DNA from: Bacteroidales bacterium
GTDB taxonomy: Bacteria; Bacteroidota; Bacteroidia; Bacteroidales; UBA7960
Reading direction: 5' to 3'
DNA length: 36,412 nt
Assembly (NCBI GenBank): GCA_012521995.1
Contig: JAAYLH010000026.1
Coordinates: 1-36,412 of the forward strand
The position numbers and the translations under genes are program-made. Below, piece after piece: positions 25,379 through 33,349 of this stretch. Each line of letters starts with the position of its first letter. Position 1 is the stretch's first letter. The notes under the pieces are model-generated. The model ran no database searches. It worked only from the letters and a program-made list of their open reading frames with translations, and was not told the DNA's origin.

Positions 25379-27556
25379 ATGAGGGTGTTGCGTTTCATTG
25401 TCTTGTTAATATTACTACCGTTGGGGGGGGTGATGGGCATTGACAAGCCTTCAACGCTGGCCAGTGGTAAGCTGGACAGCCTGAGGACTGTTGCGAACAA
25501 TGAAAATGCAGGAGCTGATGCCCGCATCAATGCGCTTTTGGTGCTTTCGTGGGAGTTAAAATCGATTGAACCCATGCGGGCGCTTGATTATGCCAAGCAG
25601 GCCCTTGAAATGTCCGAGGGGCGGGGCAAGCAGGTGCAGGTTGCCGAGGCCTTGAGACACATCGGGGTGGTGTACAGGCAACTGGGAAGTTTCAATATGG
25701 CTATGGATTTTCTTTATGAATCGAATATTATCTTCCAGCGTGAGGGTGACCTCATCGGCATTGCCCGCACCTATTCAAATATAGGGCTTGTATTCTGGGA
25801 GCAGGGCCACCTTGAGAATGCACTGGAGAACTTTTTCCAGGCCCTGAGGATCCTTGAGGATTTAGGCGACCGGACGGTGCTGGCCCCTGTACTGAATAAT
25901 ATCGGACTTGTTTACCAGAGCCAGAAAGACTATGATCTGGCTGAGGACTTTCATTTGAGGTCGCTGCAAATAAAAAGAGACCTTGCTGACGAAAAAGGGA
26001 TAGCTTATTCATTGAATAACCTTGGGATTGTGAAGCAGGAAACCGGCGATTATGATGGGGCCCTGAATTATTTCACCGAGGCCCTTGTTATCAGGGAGCG
26101 GCTGATGGACAAGCGAGAAATTGCCAATACAATCAACAATATTGGTTACCTGTATTTTCTGATGGGCAACCTTGATTTTGCGCTTGCCAACTTGAGTCGT
26201 GCCGAGGGTCTGTTTTCGGCTGTTGATGACCGGAGTGGGCTGGCGCAAAACTATCATTACCTGGGCCTGGTTTATCAAAAGCGGGGTCAGCCGGCCATGG
26301 CTGTTTCTTACCTTGAGCTGAGCCTTGATATCGCCGAGATGATAGGCCACTCCCGAATCAAGTCGGATAATTATCGCATCCTTTCTGACCTGATGGCCCG
26401 CAGGGGTGATTTCAAGAAAGCCTATCAGTTCCAGGAAAAGTATATGAGTCTGCACGACAGCCTGTTTACACATGAAAGCCAGAAACGAATGGTGGAGATG
26501 CAGATGCTGTATGACCGAGAACGAAAGGAAAGTGAGATAGAACTGCTCAGGAAAACAAACCAGATCAACACCCTGAATTTGGAGAAGCAAAGGATACTGA
26601 GGAACTTCCTGCTTGCAGGCGTGGTGCTGATCCTGATTTTGCTTTTCCTGCTCTACAACAGGTACCTTTATACAAACAGGGCAAACCGCCTGCTCGAGAA
26701 ACAAAAGGAGGAGATCAGCCTGAACAACGAGAAGCTGGTGGTGCTTAACAAAAATCTTGTGGAGCAAAAGCAAAAGGTGGATGAACTGAACCAGAGACTT
26801 AACCAGACCAATCAGCGGCTGGTTGAATCGGAGAAGCATCTGATTGAAACCAATGCTACCAAGGACAAGTTTTTTTCAATAATCTCACACGACCTTAGGA
26901 ACCCCTTTGCCAGCATTGTCAGTTTCTCACGCATCCTGAAAAGGGATATTCAGAACCTGGGTCAGGACGAGTTGCAGGACCTGGCCAGGGAATTGGATAA
27001 ATCGGTGCTGAAGATCAACAACCTTCTGGAGAACCTGCTCCAATGGTCGCGCACCCAGACAGGGAAGATGAAATTCTTCCCTGAATACATTGCCGTAAAC
27101 GACCTGATCAGGGACAACCTGAATCTGTTTTCGGGCAATGCCCGCGAGAAGGGAATCACGCTGGTAGATTCAGTGGACCCGGATCTTGTGGTTTTTGCCG
27201 ACCAGAACATGACCAACACCGTGGTGCGCAACCTCTTGTCGAATGCTTTGAAGTATTCGGATTCGGGAAGCAAAATTGAAATCACAGGGGAGGTAAAGGA
27301 CAAAAAGGCCTATCTTACGATTCATGATGAGGGTGTTGGGATGACGCCTGAGCAATTAGGGCAGCTATGGAGCGTCAACACCATTCACACCACTTACGGC
27401 ACCCGTGATGAGAAGGGGAGTGGCCTGGGGCTGCTGCTTTGTAAGGAGTTTATCGAAAAGCAGGGTGGAACCATCAGCGTGGACAGTGAAAAAGACAAAG
27501 GCACACGTTTTACCTTCTCCCTGCCGCTTGAGCCTCCCGCACAGCCTAAGACCTGA
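25379..27556 (+). CDS. TPR-containing sensor histidine kinase
   Basis: It has 725 residues. A signal peptide (about 1-20) leads to periplasmic tetratricopeptide repeats from about 45 to 360, with TPR words such as NIGLVFWEQGHLENALENFF. A coiled coil, a membrane segment at about 407-427, and a second coiled coil (430-490) follow. The HisKA domain has the phospho-acceptor H504 in ISHDLRNP. The ATPase domain has the N box RNLLSNALKYS (N622), G1 DEGVGM (650-655) and G2 KGSGLGL (679-685). No receiver domain is present and no response regulator gene is adjacent, so its partner is unknown. The signal it senses is unknown. It is divergent from nrfHA, which may or may not be meaningful. Confidence 0.93.
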   Translation: MRVLRFIVLLILLPLGGVMGIDKPSTLASGKLDSLRTVANNENAGADARINALLVLSWELKSIEPMRALDYAKQALEMSEGRGKQVQVAEALRHIGVVYRQLGSFNMAMDFLYESNIIFQREGDLIGIARTYSNIGLVFWEQGHLENALENFFQALRILEDLGDRTVLAPVLNNIGLVYQSQKDYDLAEDFHLRSLQIKRDLADEKGIAYSLNNLGIVKQETGDYDGALNYFTEALVIRERLMDKREIANTINNIGYLYFLMGNLDFALANLSRAEGLFSAVDDRSGLAQNYHYLGLVYQKRGQPAMAVSYLELSLDIAEMIGHSRIKSDNYRILSDLMARRGDFKKAYQFQEKYMSLHDSLFTHESQKRMVEMQMLYDRERKESEIELLRKTNQINTLNLEKQRILRNFLLAGVVLILILLFLLYNRYLYTNRANRLLEKQKEEISLNNEKLVVLNKNLVEQKQKVDELNQRLNQTNQRLVESEKHLIETNATKDKFFSIISHDLRNPFASIVSFSRILKRDIQNLGQDELQDLARELDKSVLKINNLLENLLQWSRTQTGKMKFFPEYIAVNDLIRDNLNLFSGNAREKGITLVDSVDPDLVVFADQNMTNTVVRNLLSNALKYSDSGSKIEITGEVKDKKAYLTIHDEGVGMTPEQLGQLWSVNTIHTTYGTRDEKGSGLGLLLCKEFIEKQGGTISVDSEKDKGTRFTFSLPLEPPAQPKT

Positions 27557-27568
27557 TGTTAGGTTTTT
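27545..27568 (+). terminator. Weak terminator candidate after the sensor kinase
   Basis: CCTAA (27545-27549) can pair with TTAGG (27559-27563), followed by five Ts. The stem is short and AT-rich and overlaps the stop codons of the two convergent genes, which lie only two bases apart. Confidence 0.35.
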
Positions 27569-28353
27569 CTGACAAGGTGTTCCTCTTTCAGGTTATCCAT
27601 CTCATCGAACAGCATTTTTCTGCTCAGCAGAATTGTAAGCACCACCGTCATCATAGTAGCTATAAAAATGCCTAGCATAAGCAGGATCTGGTAACGTATG
27701 GCCTGGTTGGGGCTGCTGCCGCCCAGGATCTGCCCGGTCATTGTTCCCGGCAGGGCGATGAGCCCAATGACTGCCATATTGGCGATCAGGGGGTTGAAGG
27801 CACTTTTCAGGGCATTTCGGATAAAAGGCAGGAGGGCTTCGTGGCGGCTTGCCCCGTTGGCAATGAAGTAACGGTAGGTTGACAGCTCCCTGTATATCTG
27901 TCCGCGGAAACTGTTGAGGGCTATGATGTTGCGTTCCATGCAATTGCCGATGATCATCCCCGTGATGGGGATAAAGTAGCGTGCCTCGAAGAAATTCTCG
28001 GGTCGTATCACCAAGCCCAAAAAGAAGGCATCGATGAGGATCATGCTGAACAGGATGGCCAGGGTTACGGGCAGGAAAAACAGGCGTGGTTTTAGCTCGC
28101 TGCGGCGGGTGGTGGCAGCGCTGGCCACCAGAATCATGATCAGCACCCAGGCAATGTTAATCCAGGGCTTGTTGAGCCTGAAAAGCACCTCCAGGTAAAC
28201 CCCTACCAGGAACAGCTGAATGGTCATTCTGATGACGGCTATCAGGGTCTCCTTCACCAGGCCTGTTCTGAACAGGTAGAGGAGGGCAAAGGGAATAATC
28301 AGCAGGATATAGCCAAGCCCCAGGGCGGGCCAGCTGATTTCGTAGATGTTCAT
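27559..28353 (-). CDS. fetB: FetB/UPF0014-family ABC transporter permease
   Basis: It has 264 residues with six or seven predicted membrane segments. The family signature MTGQILGGSSPNQAIRYQI lies near residue 202, and GMIIGNCMERNIIALN near residue 132, both typical of UPF0014 (E. coli FetB/YbbM). In E. coli, FetAB helps resistance to oxidative stress and has been proposed to export iron. Its start overlaps the end of the ATPase gene by four bases (28350-28353), so the two are cotranslated. The cargo in this organism is inferred from the family only. Confidence 0.88.
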   Translation of the reverse strand: MNIYEISWPALGLGYILLIIPFALLYLFRTGLVKETLIAVIRMTIQLFLVGVYLEVLFRLNKPWINIAWVLIMILVASAATTRRSELKPRLFFLPVTLAILFSMILIDAFFLGLVIRPENFFEARYFIPITGMIIGNCMERNIIALNSFRGQIYRELSTYRYFIANGASRHEALLPFIRNALKSAFNPLIANMAVIGLIALPGTMTGQILGGSSPNQAIRYQILLMLGIFIATMMTVVLTILLSRKMLFDEMDNLKEEHLVRKT

Positions 28354-28982
28354 GATTGTTGCTGTTTTTCAAGGTCAATAATTTTTTCAGAGGCTTCAAT
28401 CCAGTAGTCATCGTGAGAGGCTGCAACAACGGTGGTGTCGGGCCTGCCCAGGATCAGATCTGTGACTTTTTTTCGGGTATCCCTGTCGAGGGCCGAGGTA
28501 GGCTCATCAAGGATCAGTATGGGTTTTTTCTGCAGCAGGCCGCTGGCAAGGCTCAGGCGCTGCTTTTCTCCGCCGGAGATCTGCTTCAGGGGCTGATCGA
28601 GGAGGGCGGGGTTCAGGTTCAAGGCCGCCAGCAATTCTTCGATGTCCTCCTTAGAAGGGCGATTTTCCTTGTTGGCCTTGAAGCTGAAAGGGAACAGGAC
28701 CATATCGCGAGCCAGGGGCAGGTCGAAGGCCAGTTCCTGTGGGACCCATGCCAGCTTGCGGCGAATGGCACGGATGTTCCGGCCGTCGAGGACCAGGCCA
28801 TCGATTGTGATGCTGCCCCGGGTCAGGGGGGTGAATCCCATCAAGGCGCCCAGGATTGATGTTTTTCCTGAGCCTGAGGGCCCTTTGAAGGTGAGCTTTT
28901 CGCCCCGGGCAACCTCCAGGCTGAGGGCGCTCACCAACACCCTTTTGTCGAATGCCAGGGTCAGATCGCTGATTATAATCAT
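28350..28982 (-). CDS. fetA: FetA-type ABC transporter ATP-binding protein
   Basis: It has 210 residues, a single nucleotide-binding domain. Seen are Walker A GPSGSGKT (34-41), the Q-loop glutamine in WVPQE (Q82), the signature SGGEKQ (136-141), Walker B LILILDEP-type ILILDE (155-160) and the switch histidine H190 (AASHD). It is upstream of and overlaps the FetB-type permease, which supports FetA (YbbL). ATPases of this size alone would be ambiguous; the partner gene decides the call. TATCTTTG on the minus strand (29010-29003), 20 bases ahead of the start, is a likely promoter box. Confidence 0.88.
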   Translation of the reverse strand: MIIISDLTLAFDKRVLVSALSLEVARGEKLTFKGPSGSGKTSILGALMGFTPLTRGSITIDGLVLDGRNIRAIRRKLAWVPQELAFDLPLARDMVLFPFSFKANKENRPSKEDIEELLAALNLNPALLDQPLKQISGGEKQRLSLASGLLQKKPILILDEPTSALDRDTRKKVTDLILGRPDTTVVAASHDDYWIEASEKIIDLEKQQQS

Positions 28983-29002
28983 TTTAGGGGATTTATGAAA
29001 GG

Positions 29003-29010
29003 CAAAGATA
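29003..29010 (-). promoter_or_regulatory. Candidate -7 box of fetAB
   Basis: On the minus strand this reads TATCTTTG, an exact match to TAnnTTTG, 20 bases before the fetA ATG at 28982. No TTTG was found at the expected distance further upstream. It lies back to back with the tRNA promoter at 29048-29055. Confidence 0.5.
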
Positions 29011-29047
29011 TGGCATATTTTGGCCTGATCGTATGAAAAAAATGTCG

Positions 29048-29055
29048 TATATTTG
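29048..29055 (+). promoter_or_regulatory. -7 promoter box of tRNA-Leu
   Basis: TATATTTG followed by CA matches the Bacteroidota box TAnnTTTG and lies 17 bases before the mature tRNA end. A TTTG at 29019-29022 is 25 bases upstream, slightly farther than usual. Confidence 0.65.
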
Positions 29056-29072
29056 CACTCCGTAAAAAACGG

Positions 29073-29154
29073 GCGGATGTGGCGTAATTGGTAGCCGCGC
29101 CAGACTTAGGATCTGGTGCCGAAAGGCGTGGGGGTTCGAGTCCCTTCATCCGCA
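29073..29154 (+). tRNA. tRNA-Leu (anticodon TAG)
   Basis: The acceptor stem GCGGATG (29073-29079) pairs with CATCCGC (29147-29153), with discriminator A at 29154. The D loop has AATTGGTAG. The anticodon stem CCAGA (29100-29104) pairs with TCTGG, and the loop CTTAGGA holds anticodon TAG (29107-29109), reading CUA leucine codons. A long variable arm with GCC-GAAA-GGC marks a class II tRNA. The T arm is GGGGTTCGAGTCCC. CCA is not encoded. The length is 82 bases. Confidence 0.97.
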
Positions 29155-29173
29155 CAGAAGCCGGACTATTGAG

Positions 29174-29225
29174 CAGAACCTTGTTATTGGCGTATTTGCT
29201 GCTGTCTGAGGGGGTTCTGTTTTTT
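29174..29225 (+). terminator. Terminator candidate after tRNA-Leu
   Basis: CAGAACC (29174-29180) pairs with GGTTCTG (29213-29219) and is followed directly by six Ts. The stem is sound, but the loop of 32 bases is long. It lies between the tRNA and tig and would separate their transcripts. Confidence 0.5.
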
Positions 29226-29260
29226 ATCACGGGATTATTAACCTTTTTAAATGCCTCTTA

Positions 29261-30640
29261 ATGAATATTGTTCAGGAGAACAAAGGACAGCTGGAAGCTG
29301 TGCTTAAGGTGGAACTCAAGGAAGAAGATTACCGCGAGAAAGTGGAAAAAGAGCTGAAGAACCTTCAGCGCAAGGCCCAGGTGCCCGGGTTTCGCCCAGG
29401 CAAGGTGCCTTTTGGTATGATCAGGAAGATGTATGGCAAAAGCGTCCTGGCTGATGAGGTGAACAAAATGCTTGTGGATGAGGTATACAAGTATATTCGG
29501 GAAAAGGAACTGAACGTTTTGGGAAATCCCCTGCCTAACAATCAGGCAGCAGAAAAGATAGACTGGGATACCCAGACCGAGTTTACCTTCGAATATGAAA
29601 TTGGGCTTGCCCCAAAAGTTGAGCTGGATCTTACAGACAAGATTGAGGTAGATTACCACCGAATCAAGGTAGCCGATGCCACGGTTGATTCCTACGTTCA
29701 GGACATCCGCCGCCAGCATGGCAAGCATGTTAACCCTGAGGTGTCGGAAGCCGGTGATGTCCTTTTTGGTGAGTTTGCTGAACTGGAAGCAGCAGCTAAG
29801 CTGAAGGAAAACGGGCATTCGCACAGGGCCAACCTGATGATCGAATTTGTCAGGGATGAAGATATCAAGAAAGAACTGATCGGGATGAAGATCGGCGATA
29901 CGGTAGAGCTTGACCTGGTGAAGGCGGTTGAAAACGAGACCGAAGCAGCAGGAATGATCGGGGTGAAGAAGGATGAACTTTCGAATTTTAACCCCATGTT
30001 TCGCTACACCGTTGAAAATATCTTCCGCATTGAGCCGGCCGAATTGAACGAGGAATTGTTCACCAAGGCCCTGCCGGGTGAAGAAATCACCACCGAGGAA
30101 GCCTTCCGTCAGCGGATTGCCGATCAACTCAGCGGGCAGTACCAGGTGGATTCAGATAAGCATTTCCGCAATGAAGTGATGAAGAAGCTTTTGGAGGAGA
30201 CCAAACTGGAACTCCCCGAGGCTTTCCTGAAGAGATGGCTTACAGAGGCCAATAAGGACGAGTTTTCAAGCGAACAGGTCGATAGTGAATTCCCTATGTT
30301 GCTCGATACCTTCCGCTGGCAGCTTATTGAGAGCCACATAGCCTCTGAACACAAGCTTGAGGTAAGCAGGGAAGAAATCACAGCACACCTGGGTAGCTTT
30401 ATGAGGGCGCAGCTGAGGCAGTATGGCCAGGAAAATGTCGAGCAAAGCATGATCGATGGTTTTGTAGACAGAATCATGGGCAACCAGGAAGAGATCAAGA
30501 AGGTGTATGATGAACTTTTTGACAACAAGTTGCTTGCCCTGTATAAGGAAAAACTGAGATTGAACGAAGTTGAGATCAGTTATGATGATTTTGTTAAATT
30601 AGTGACCGAGAAATACCAGGCTGAAAAAGCCGCGGTTTAA
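29261..30640 (+). CDS. tig: Trigger factor
   Basis: Trigger factor is a ribosome-bound chaperone that meets nascent chains at the tunnel exit by docking on uL23. It has 459 residues. The docking signature is GFRPGKVP (residues 43-50). The middle region (about 145-250), where other species have an FKBP-type peptidyl-prolyl isomerase, is weakly conserved and lacks a recognisable FKBP core. The C-terminal part (about 260-450) is charged and helical, as in the chaperone arms. clpP follows 30 bases later and clpX after that, the classical tig-clpP-clpX order. Confidence 0.96.
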   Translation: MNIVQENKGQLEAVLKVELKEEDYREKVEKELKNLQRKAQVPGFRPGKVPFGMIRKMYGKSVLADEVNKMLVDEVYKYIREKELNVLGNPLPNNQAAEKIDWDTQTEFTFEYEIGLAPKVELDLTDKIEVDYHRIKVADATVDSYVQDIRRQHGKHVNPEVSEAGDVLFGEFAELEAAAKLKENGHSHRANLMIEFVRDEDIKKELIGMKIGDTVELDLVKAVENETEAAGMIGVKKDELSNFNPMFRYTVENIFRIEPAELNEELFTKALPGEEITTEEAFRQRIADQLSGQYQVDSDKHFRNEVMKKLLEETKLELPEAFLKRWLTEANKDEFSSEQVDSEFPMLLDTFRWQLIESHIASEHKLEVSREEITAHLGSFMRAQLRQYGQENVEQSMIDGFVDRIMGNQEEIKKVYDELFDNKLLALYKEKLRLNEVEISYDDFVKLVTEKYQAEKAAV

Positions 30641-30670
30641 TGATATTCCGAGAATTAAATACTATTTCGT

Positions 30671-31348
30671 ATGAGCAAAAAGGATGAATTCTCCAGGTAT
30701 GCCACTCGGCACCTGGGCATCAGCAGCCAGGCCCTGCACAACTTCACTTCAGTGTATGGCAATTACATCAGCCCTACCATTATAGAGGAGCGGCAATTGA
30801 ATGTGGCCACCATGGACGTATTCAGCCGTCTGATGATGGACAGGATCATTTTCCTTGGCGTTCCCATAAACGATTATGTTGCCAATATTATCCAGGCACA
30901 ATTGTTGTTTCTTGAATCGGTTGATCCCAAGAAAGATATTCAGATTTATCTCAACACCCCCGGCGGGTCGGTATATGCAGGATTAGGCATTTACGATACC
31001 ATGCAATATATCGCTCCGGATGTGGCCACCATATGCACGGGTATTGCCGCTTCCATGGGTGCCGTTTTGCTGTGTGCCGGGACTCCCGGCAAGCGCACAG
31101 CGCTGAAGCACAGTCGCGTGCTGATTCATCAGCCTATGGGCGGCGCCGAAGGGCAGGCCTCCGACATTGAGATTACGGCAAGGGAAATTCTCAAGATGAA
31201 GAAGGAATTGTATGAAATCATTTCCCTGCACTCAAAGCAGGAATATGATAAAGTTTATGCGGATGCAGATCGTGATTACTGGCTGACAGCAGAAGAGGCC
31301 AAGGAATACGGGATGATTGACGAAGTGTTGATCAGCAATAAGAAATAA
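30671..31348 (+). CDS. clpP: ATP-dependent Clp protease proteolytic subunit
   Basis: ClpP forms the barrel-shaped serine protease used by ClpX. It has 225 residues, with about 30 extra at the N-terminus compared with the mature E. coli protein. The catalytic triad is visible: S128 in GIAASMGA, H153 in LIHQPMGG and D202 in DRDYWL. NTPGGSVYAGLGIYDTM is the conserved handle region. It lies between tig and clpX in one probable operon. Confidence 0.98.
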   Translation: MSKKDEFSRYATRHLGISSQALHNFTSVYGNYISPTIIEERQLNVATMDVFSRLMMDRIIFLGVPINDYVANIIQAQLLFLESVDPKKDIQIYLNTPGGSVYAGLGIYDTMQYIAPDVATICTGIAASMGAVLLCAGTPGKRTALKHSRVLIHQPMGGAEGQASDIEITAREILKMKKELYEIISLHSKQEYDKVYADADRDYWLTAEEAKEYGMIDEVLISNKK

Positions 31349-31353
31349 AGAAT

Positions 31354-31370
31354 AGCGGCGGCAAGCCGCT
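31354..31370 (+). promoter_or_regulatory. Hairpin between clpP and clpX
   Basis: AGCGGC (31354-31359) pairs with GCCGCT (31365-31370) around GGCAA. No T-run follows. In a 32-base spacer, this GC-rich stem may stabilise the clpP message or tune clpX translation, which starts 11 bases later. Confidence 0.5.
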
Positions 31371-31380
31371 CGTTTGAATT

Positions 31381-32619
31381 ATGGCAAAGGAAACCAAAAA
31401 GTGTTCATTCTGCGGCAGAGATGCATCGCATGCCGAGGTGCTGATCTCTGGCATCGGAGCCCATATCTGTGAGCGCTGTGTGGAACAGGCAGGCCTGATC
31501 GTGGCAGAAGAGAAAAGCATGAAAGGCAAGACCAGTATCCCTTCTTTCAAGCTTTTGAAGCCTGCCGAGATCAAGAAGTCCCTTGACCAGTATGTGATCG
31601 GGCAGGATGATGCAAAGAAGGTGCTGTCGGTGGCCGTTTATAATCATTATAAGCGTATCAACCAGCCGGAGCAGAAGAAGGAAGAGGATGATGTGGAGAT
31701 TGAGAAATCGAACATCATCCTGGTAGGAGAGACCGGCACCGGAAAGACCCTGCTGGCTCGAACCATTGCCCGGCTGCTGAAGGTTCCCTTTTGCATTGCC
31801 GATGCCACCGTGCTGACCGAAGCGGGATATGTGGGAGAAGATGTGGAAAGCATCCTTGCCCGTTTGCTTCAGGTGGCCGATTATGACGTGGCGGCAGCCG
31901 AAAGAGGCATTGTCTTCATTGACGAGGTCGATAAGATTGCCCGCAAGAGCGATAACCCCTCCATTACCCGCGATGTTTCGGGCGAAGGGGTGCAGCAGGC
32001 CTTGCTTAAAATACTGGAAGGCTCGGTGGTCAATGTTCCGCCCCAGGGAGGCCGTAAGCACCCCGAGCAAAAGATGATACAGGTTAACACCCAGAACATC
32101 CTGTTCGTTTGCGGCGGAGCCTTTGACGGGATCGAGAAGAAGATTGCTTCACGTATCCGGGCCAATGCAATCGGGTATGGGGTTAACAAGAGTGAGCTCA
32201 TCGACAGGGAAAACTTACTGCAGTACATCGCCCCCCAGGACCTCAAGAGCTTTGGGCTGATCCCCGAACTGGTTGGCCGTCTTCCGGTGCTCACCTACCT
32301 CAATCCCCTGGACAGGGAGGTGCTCAGGGCCATTCTCACCGAGCCCAAAAACTCACTGATCAAGCAATACGTCAGGTTGTTCGAGATGGACAACATCACC
32401 CTCAAGGTGGACGATGAGGTGCTCGATTTCATCGTGGATAAGGCACTTGAATTTAAGCTGGGGGCAAGGGGCTTGCGCTCCATTTGCGAGGTGATCATGA
32501 TGGAAGCCATGTTTGAAATCCCCTCACAACAAAAACCCATGAAAGAATTCAGGATTACGCTGGATTATGCGATGGCACGTCTGGAGAAAGCAAAGATGAA
32601 CCGTCTTAAAGTAGCCTAG
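31381..32619 (+). CDS. clpX: ATP-dependent Clp protease ATP-binding subunit ClpX
   Basis: ClpX is the AAA+ unfoldase that feeds tagged proteins to ClpP. It has 412 residues. The N-terminal zinc domain has C8, C11, C30 and C33. Walker A is GETGTGKT (116-123), pore loop 1 is GYVGED (149-154), and Walker B is IVFIDE (177-182). The sensor-2 region has GARGLRS. The ClpP-docking loop reads IGY (264-266) where E. coli has IGF. It is cotranscribed with clpP and ends at a clear terminator. Confidence 0.98.
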   Translation: MAKETKKCSFCGRDASHAEVLISGIGAHICERCVEQAGLIVAEEKSMKGKTSIPSFKLLKPAEIKKSLDQYVIGQDDAKKVLSVAVYNHYKRINQPEQKKEEDDVEIEKSNIILVGETGTGKTLLARTIARLLKVPFCIADATVLTEAGYVGEDVESILARLLQVADYDVAAAERGIVFIDEVDKIARKSDNPSITRDVSGEGVQQALLKILEGSVVNVPPQGGRKHPEQKMIQVNTQNILFVCGGAFDGIEKKIASRIRANAIGYGVNKSELIDRENLLQYIAPQDLKSFGLIPELVGRLPVLTYLNPLDREVLRAILTEPKNSLIKQYVRLFEMDNITLKVDDEVLDFIVDKALEFKLGARGLRSICEVIMMEAMFEIPSQQKPMKEFRITLDYAMARLEKAKMNRLKVA

Positions 32620-32636
32620 AAACCAGCACGTTAAGT

Positions 32637-32667
32637 TTTGTTTTTTATAAAATTTTACGTAACTTTT
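32637..32667 (+). promoter_or_regulatory. Promoter candidate of the DUF4294 gene
   Basis: TTTG (32637-32640) is followed after exactly 19 bases by TAACTTTT (32660-32667), one mismatch from TAnnTTTG. Transcription would begin around 32672-32676, inside the left arm of the clpX terminator, so the new transcript could not form that terminator. Confidence 0.5.
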
Positions 32668-32700
32668 AGCGTTTGTTCAAAGGACAGGCGCTTTTTTTTT
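32668..32700 (+). terminator. Rho-independent terminator of clpX
   Basis: AGCGTTTG (32668-32675) pairs with CAGGCGCT (32685-32692), eight pairs including two G-U, around a nine-base loop. Nine Ts follow (32692-32700). It lies 48 bases after the clpX stop codon. Confidence 0.85.
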
Positions 32701-32731
32701 GGCACATTTATTGTCAGTATTATTCTGTACT

Positions 32732-33343
32732 ATGAAACGTATTCTGACATACCTTATCGTGCAGTTTGTTCTGCTTAGTTTCCCAGGTCCTGCCAGCGGG
32801 CAGGATGTTCTAATGCGTGAAGGGATACGGGGTACTGTGGTGATGGCCCGCATTGTAGATGGTGATACGATACCTGTGATCGACCTGGCGCCGGTGGCTT
32901 TTTTTGCGCCGCGCATCTTCAAGAACCGCGCCGACGAGAACCGTTATCGCCGTTTGGTGCACAATGTGAGGCGGGTTTATCCTTATGCCAAACTGGCAGG
33001 CATCAAGTTTGAGGAATACAATGAGCTTTTGCTGGAACTCCCGACAGAAAACCAGCGAAAAAGGGCCATGAAGCAGGCTGAAATGGAGCTCAGGGCCCAG
33101 TTTGAGGATGAGCTGAAACGCCTGACTTTCAGCCAGGGTCTGATCCTTATTAAGCTTGTTGACCGTGAGACCAGCCACACCTCCTACGATGTGGTGAGGG
33201 AATTCAGGGGCATGGTGTCTGCGGTCTTCTGGCAGGGCCTTGGACGCTTGTTTGGCTTTAACCTGAGGACCGAATACGACCCTGAAGGGGAAGATAAGCT
33301 GATAGAAGAGATCGTCCAGATGATCGAAGCAGGAGTGCTTTGA
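32732..33343 (+). CDS. DUF4294 domain protein, exported
   Basis: It has 203 residues from the ATG at 32732 (MKRILTYLIVQF). A TTG at 32699 would add 11 residues but falls in the terminator T-run and is unlikely. A signal peptide ends near SGQDV. The body carries the DUF4294 pattern: VRRVYPYAKLAG, GLILIKLVDRETSHTSYDVV, FRGMVSAVFWQGLGRLFG and LRTEYDPEGEDKLIE. The family is widespread in Bacteroidota, and its function is unknown to me. A Gly-Asp-Thr-Ile-Pro stretch (DGDTIPV) lies near the N-terminus. It ends six bases before the convergent sugar transferase gene. Confidence 0.88.
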   Translation: MKRILTYLIVQFVLLSFPGPASGQDVLMREGIRGTVVMARIVDGDTIPVIDLAPVAFFAPRIFKNRADENRYRRLVHNVRRVYPYAKLAGIKFEEYNELLLELPTENQRKRAMKQAEMELRAQFEDELKRLTFSQGLILIKLVDRETSHTSYDVVREFRGMVSAVFWQGLGRLFGFNLRTEYDPEGEDKLIEEIVQMIEAGVL

Positions 33344-33349
33344 CAGGGC

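Noticed and set aside
28979-29230. Minus-strand open frame of 83 codons across the tRNA-Leu gene
   Set aside because: It is the antisense of the tRNA (its translation MKGLEPPRLSAPDPKSGAATN is a well-known spurious product) and has no other support.
29258-30127. Minus-strand open frame of 289 codons inside tig
   Set aside because: It is antisense to trigger factor and shows no domain; it is a shadow of the real gene.
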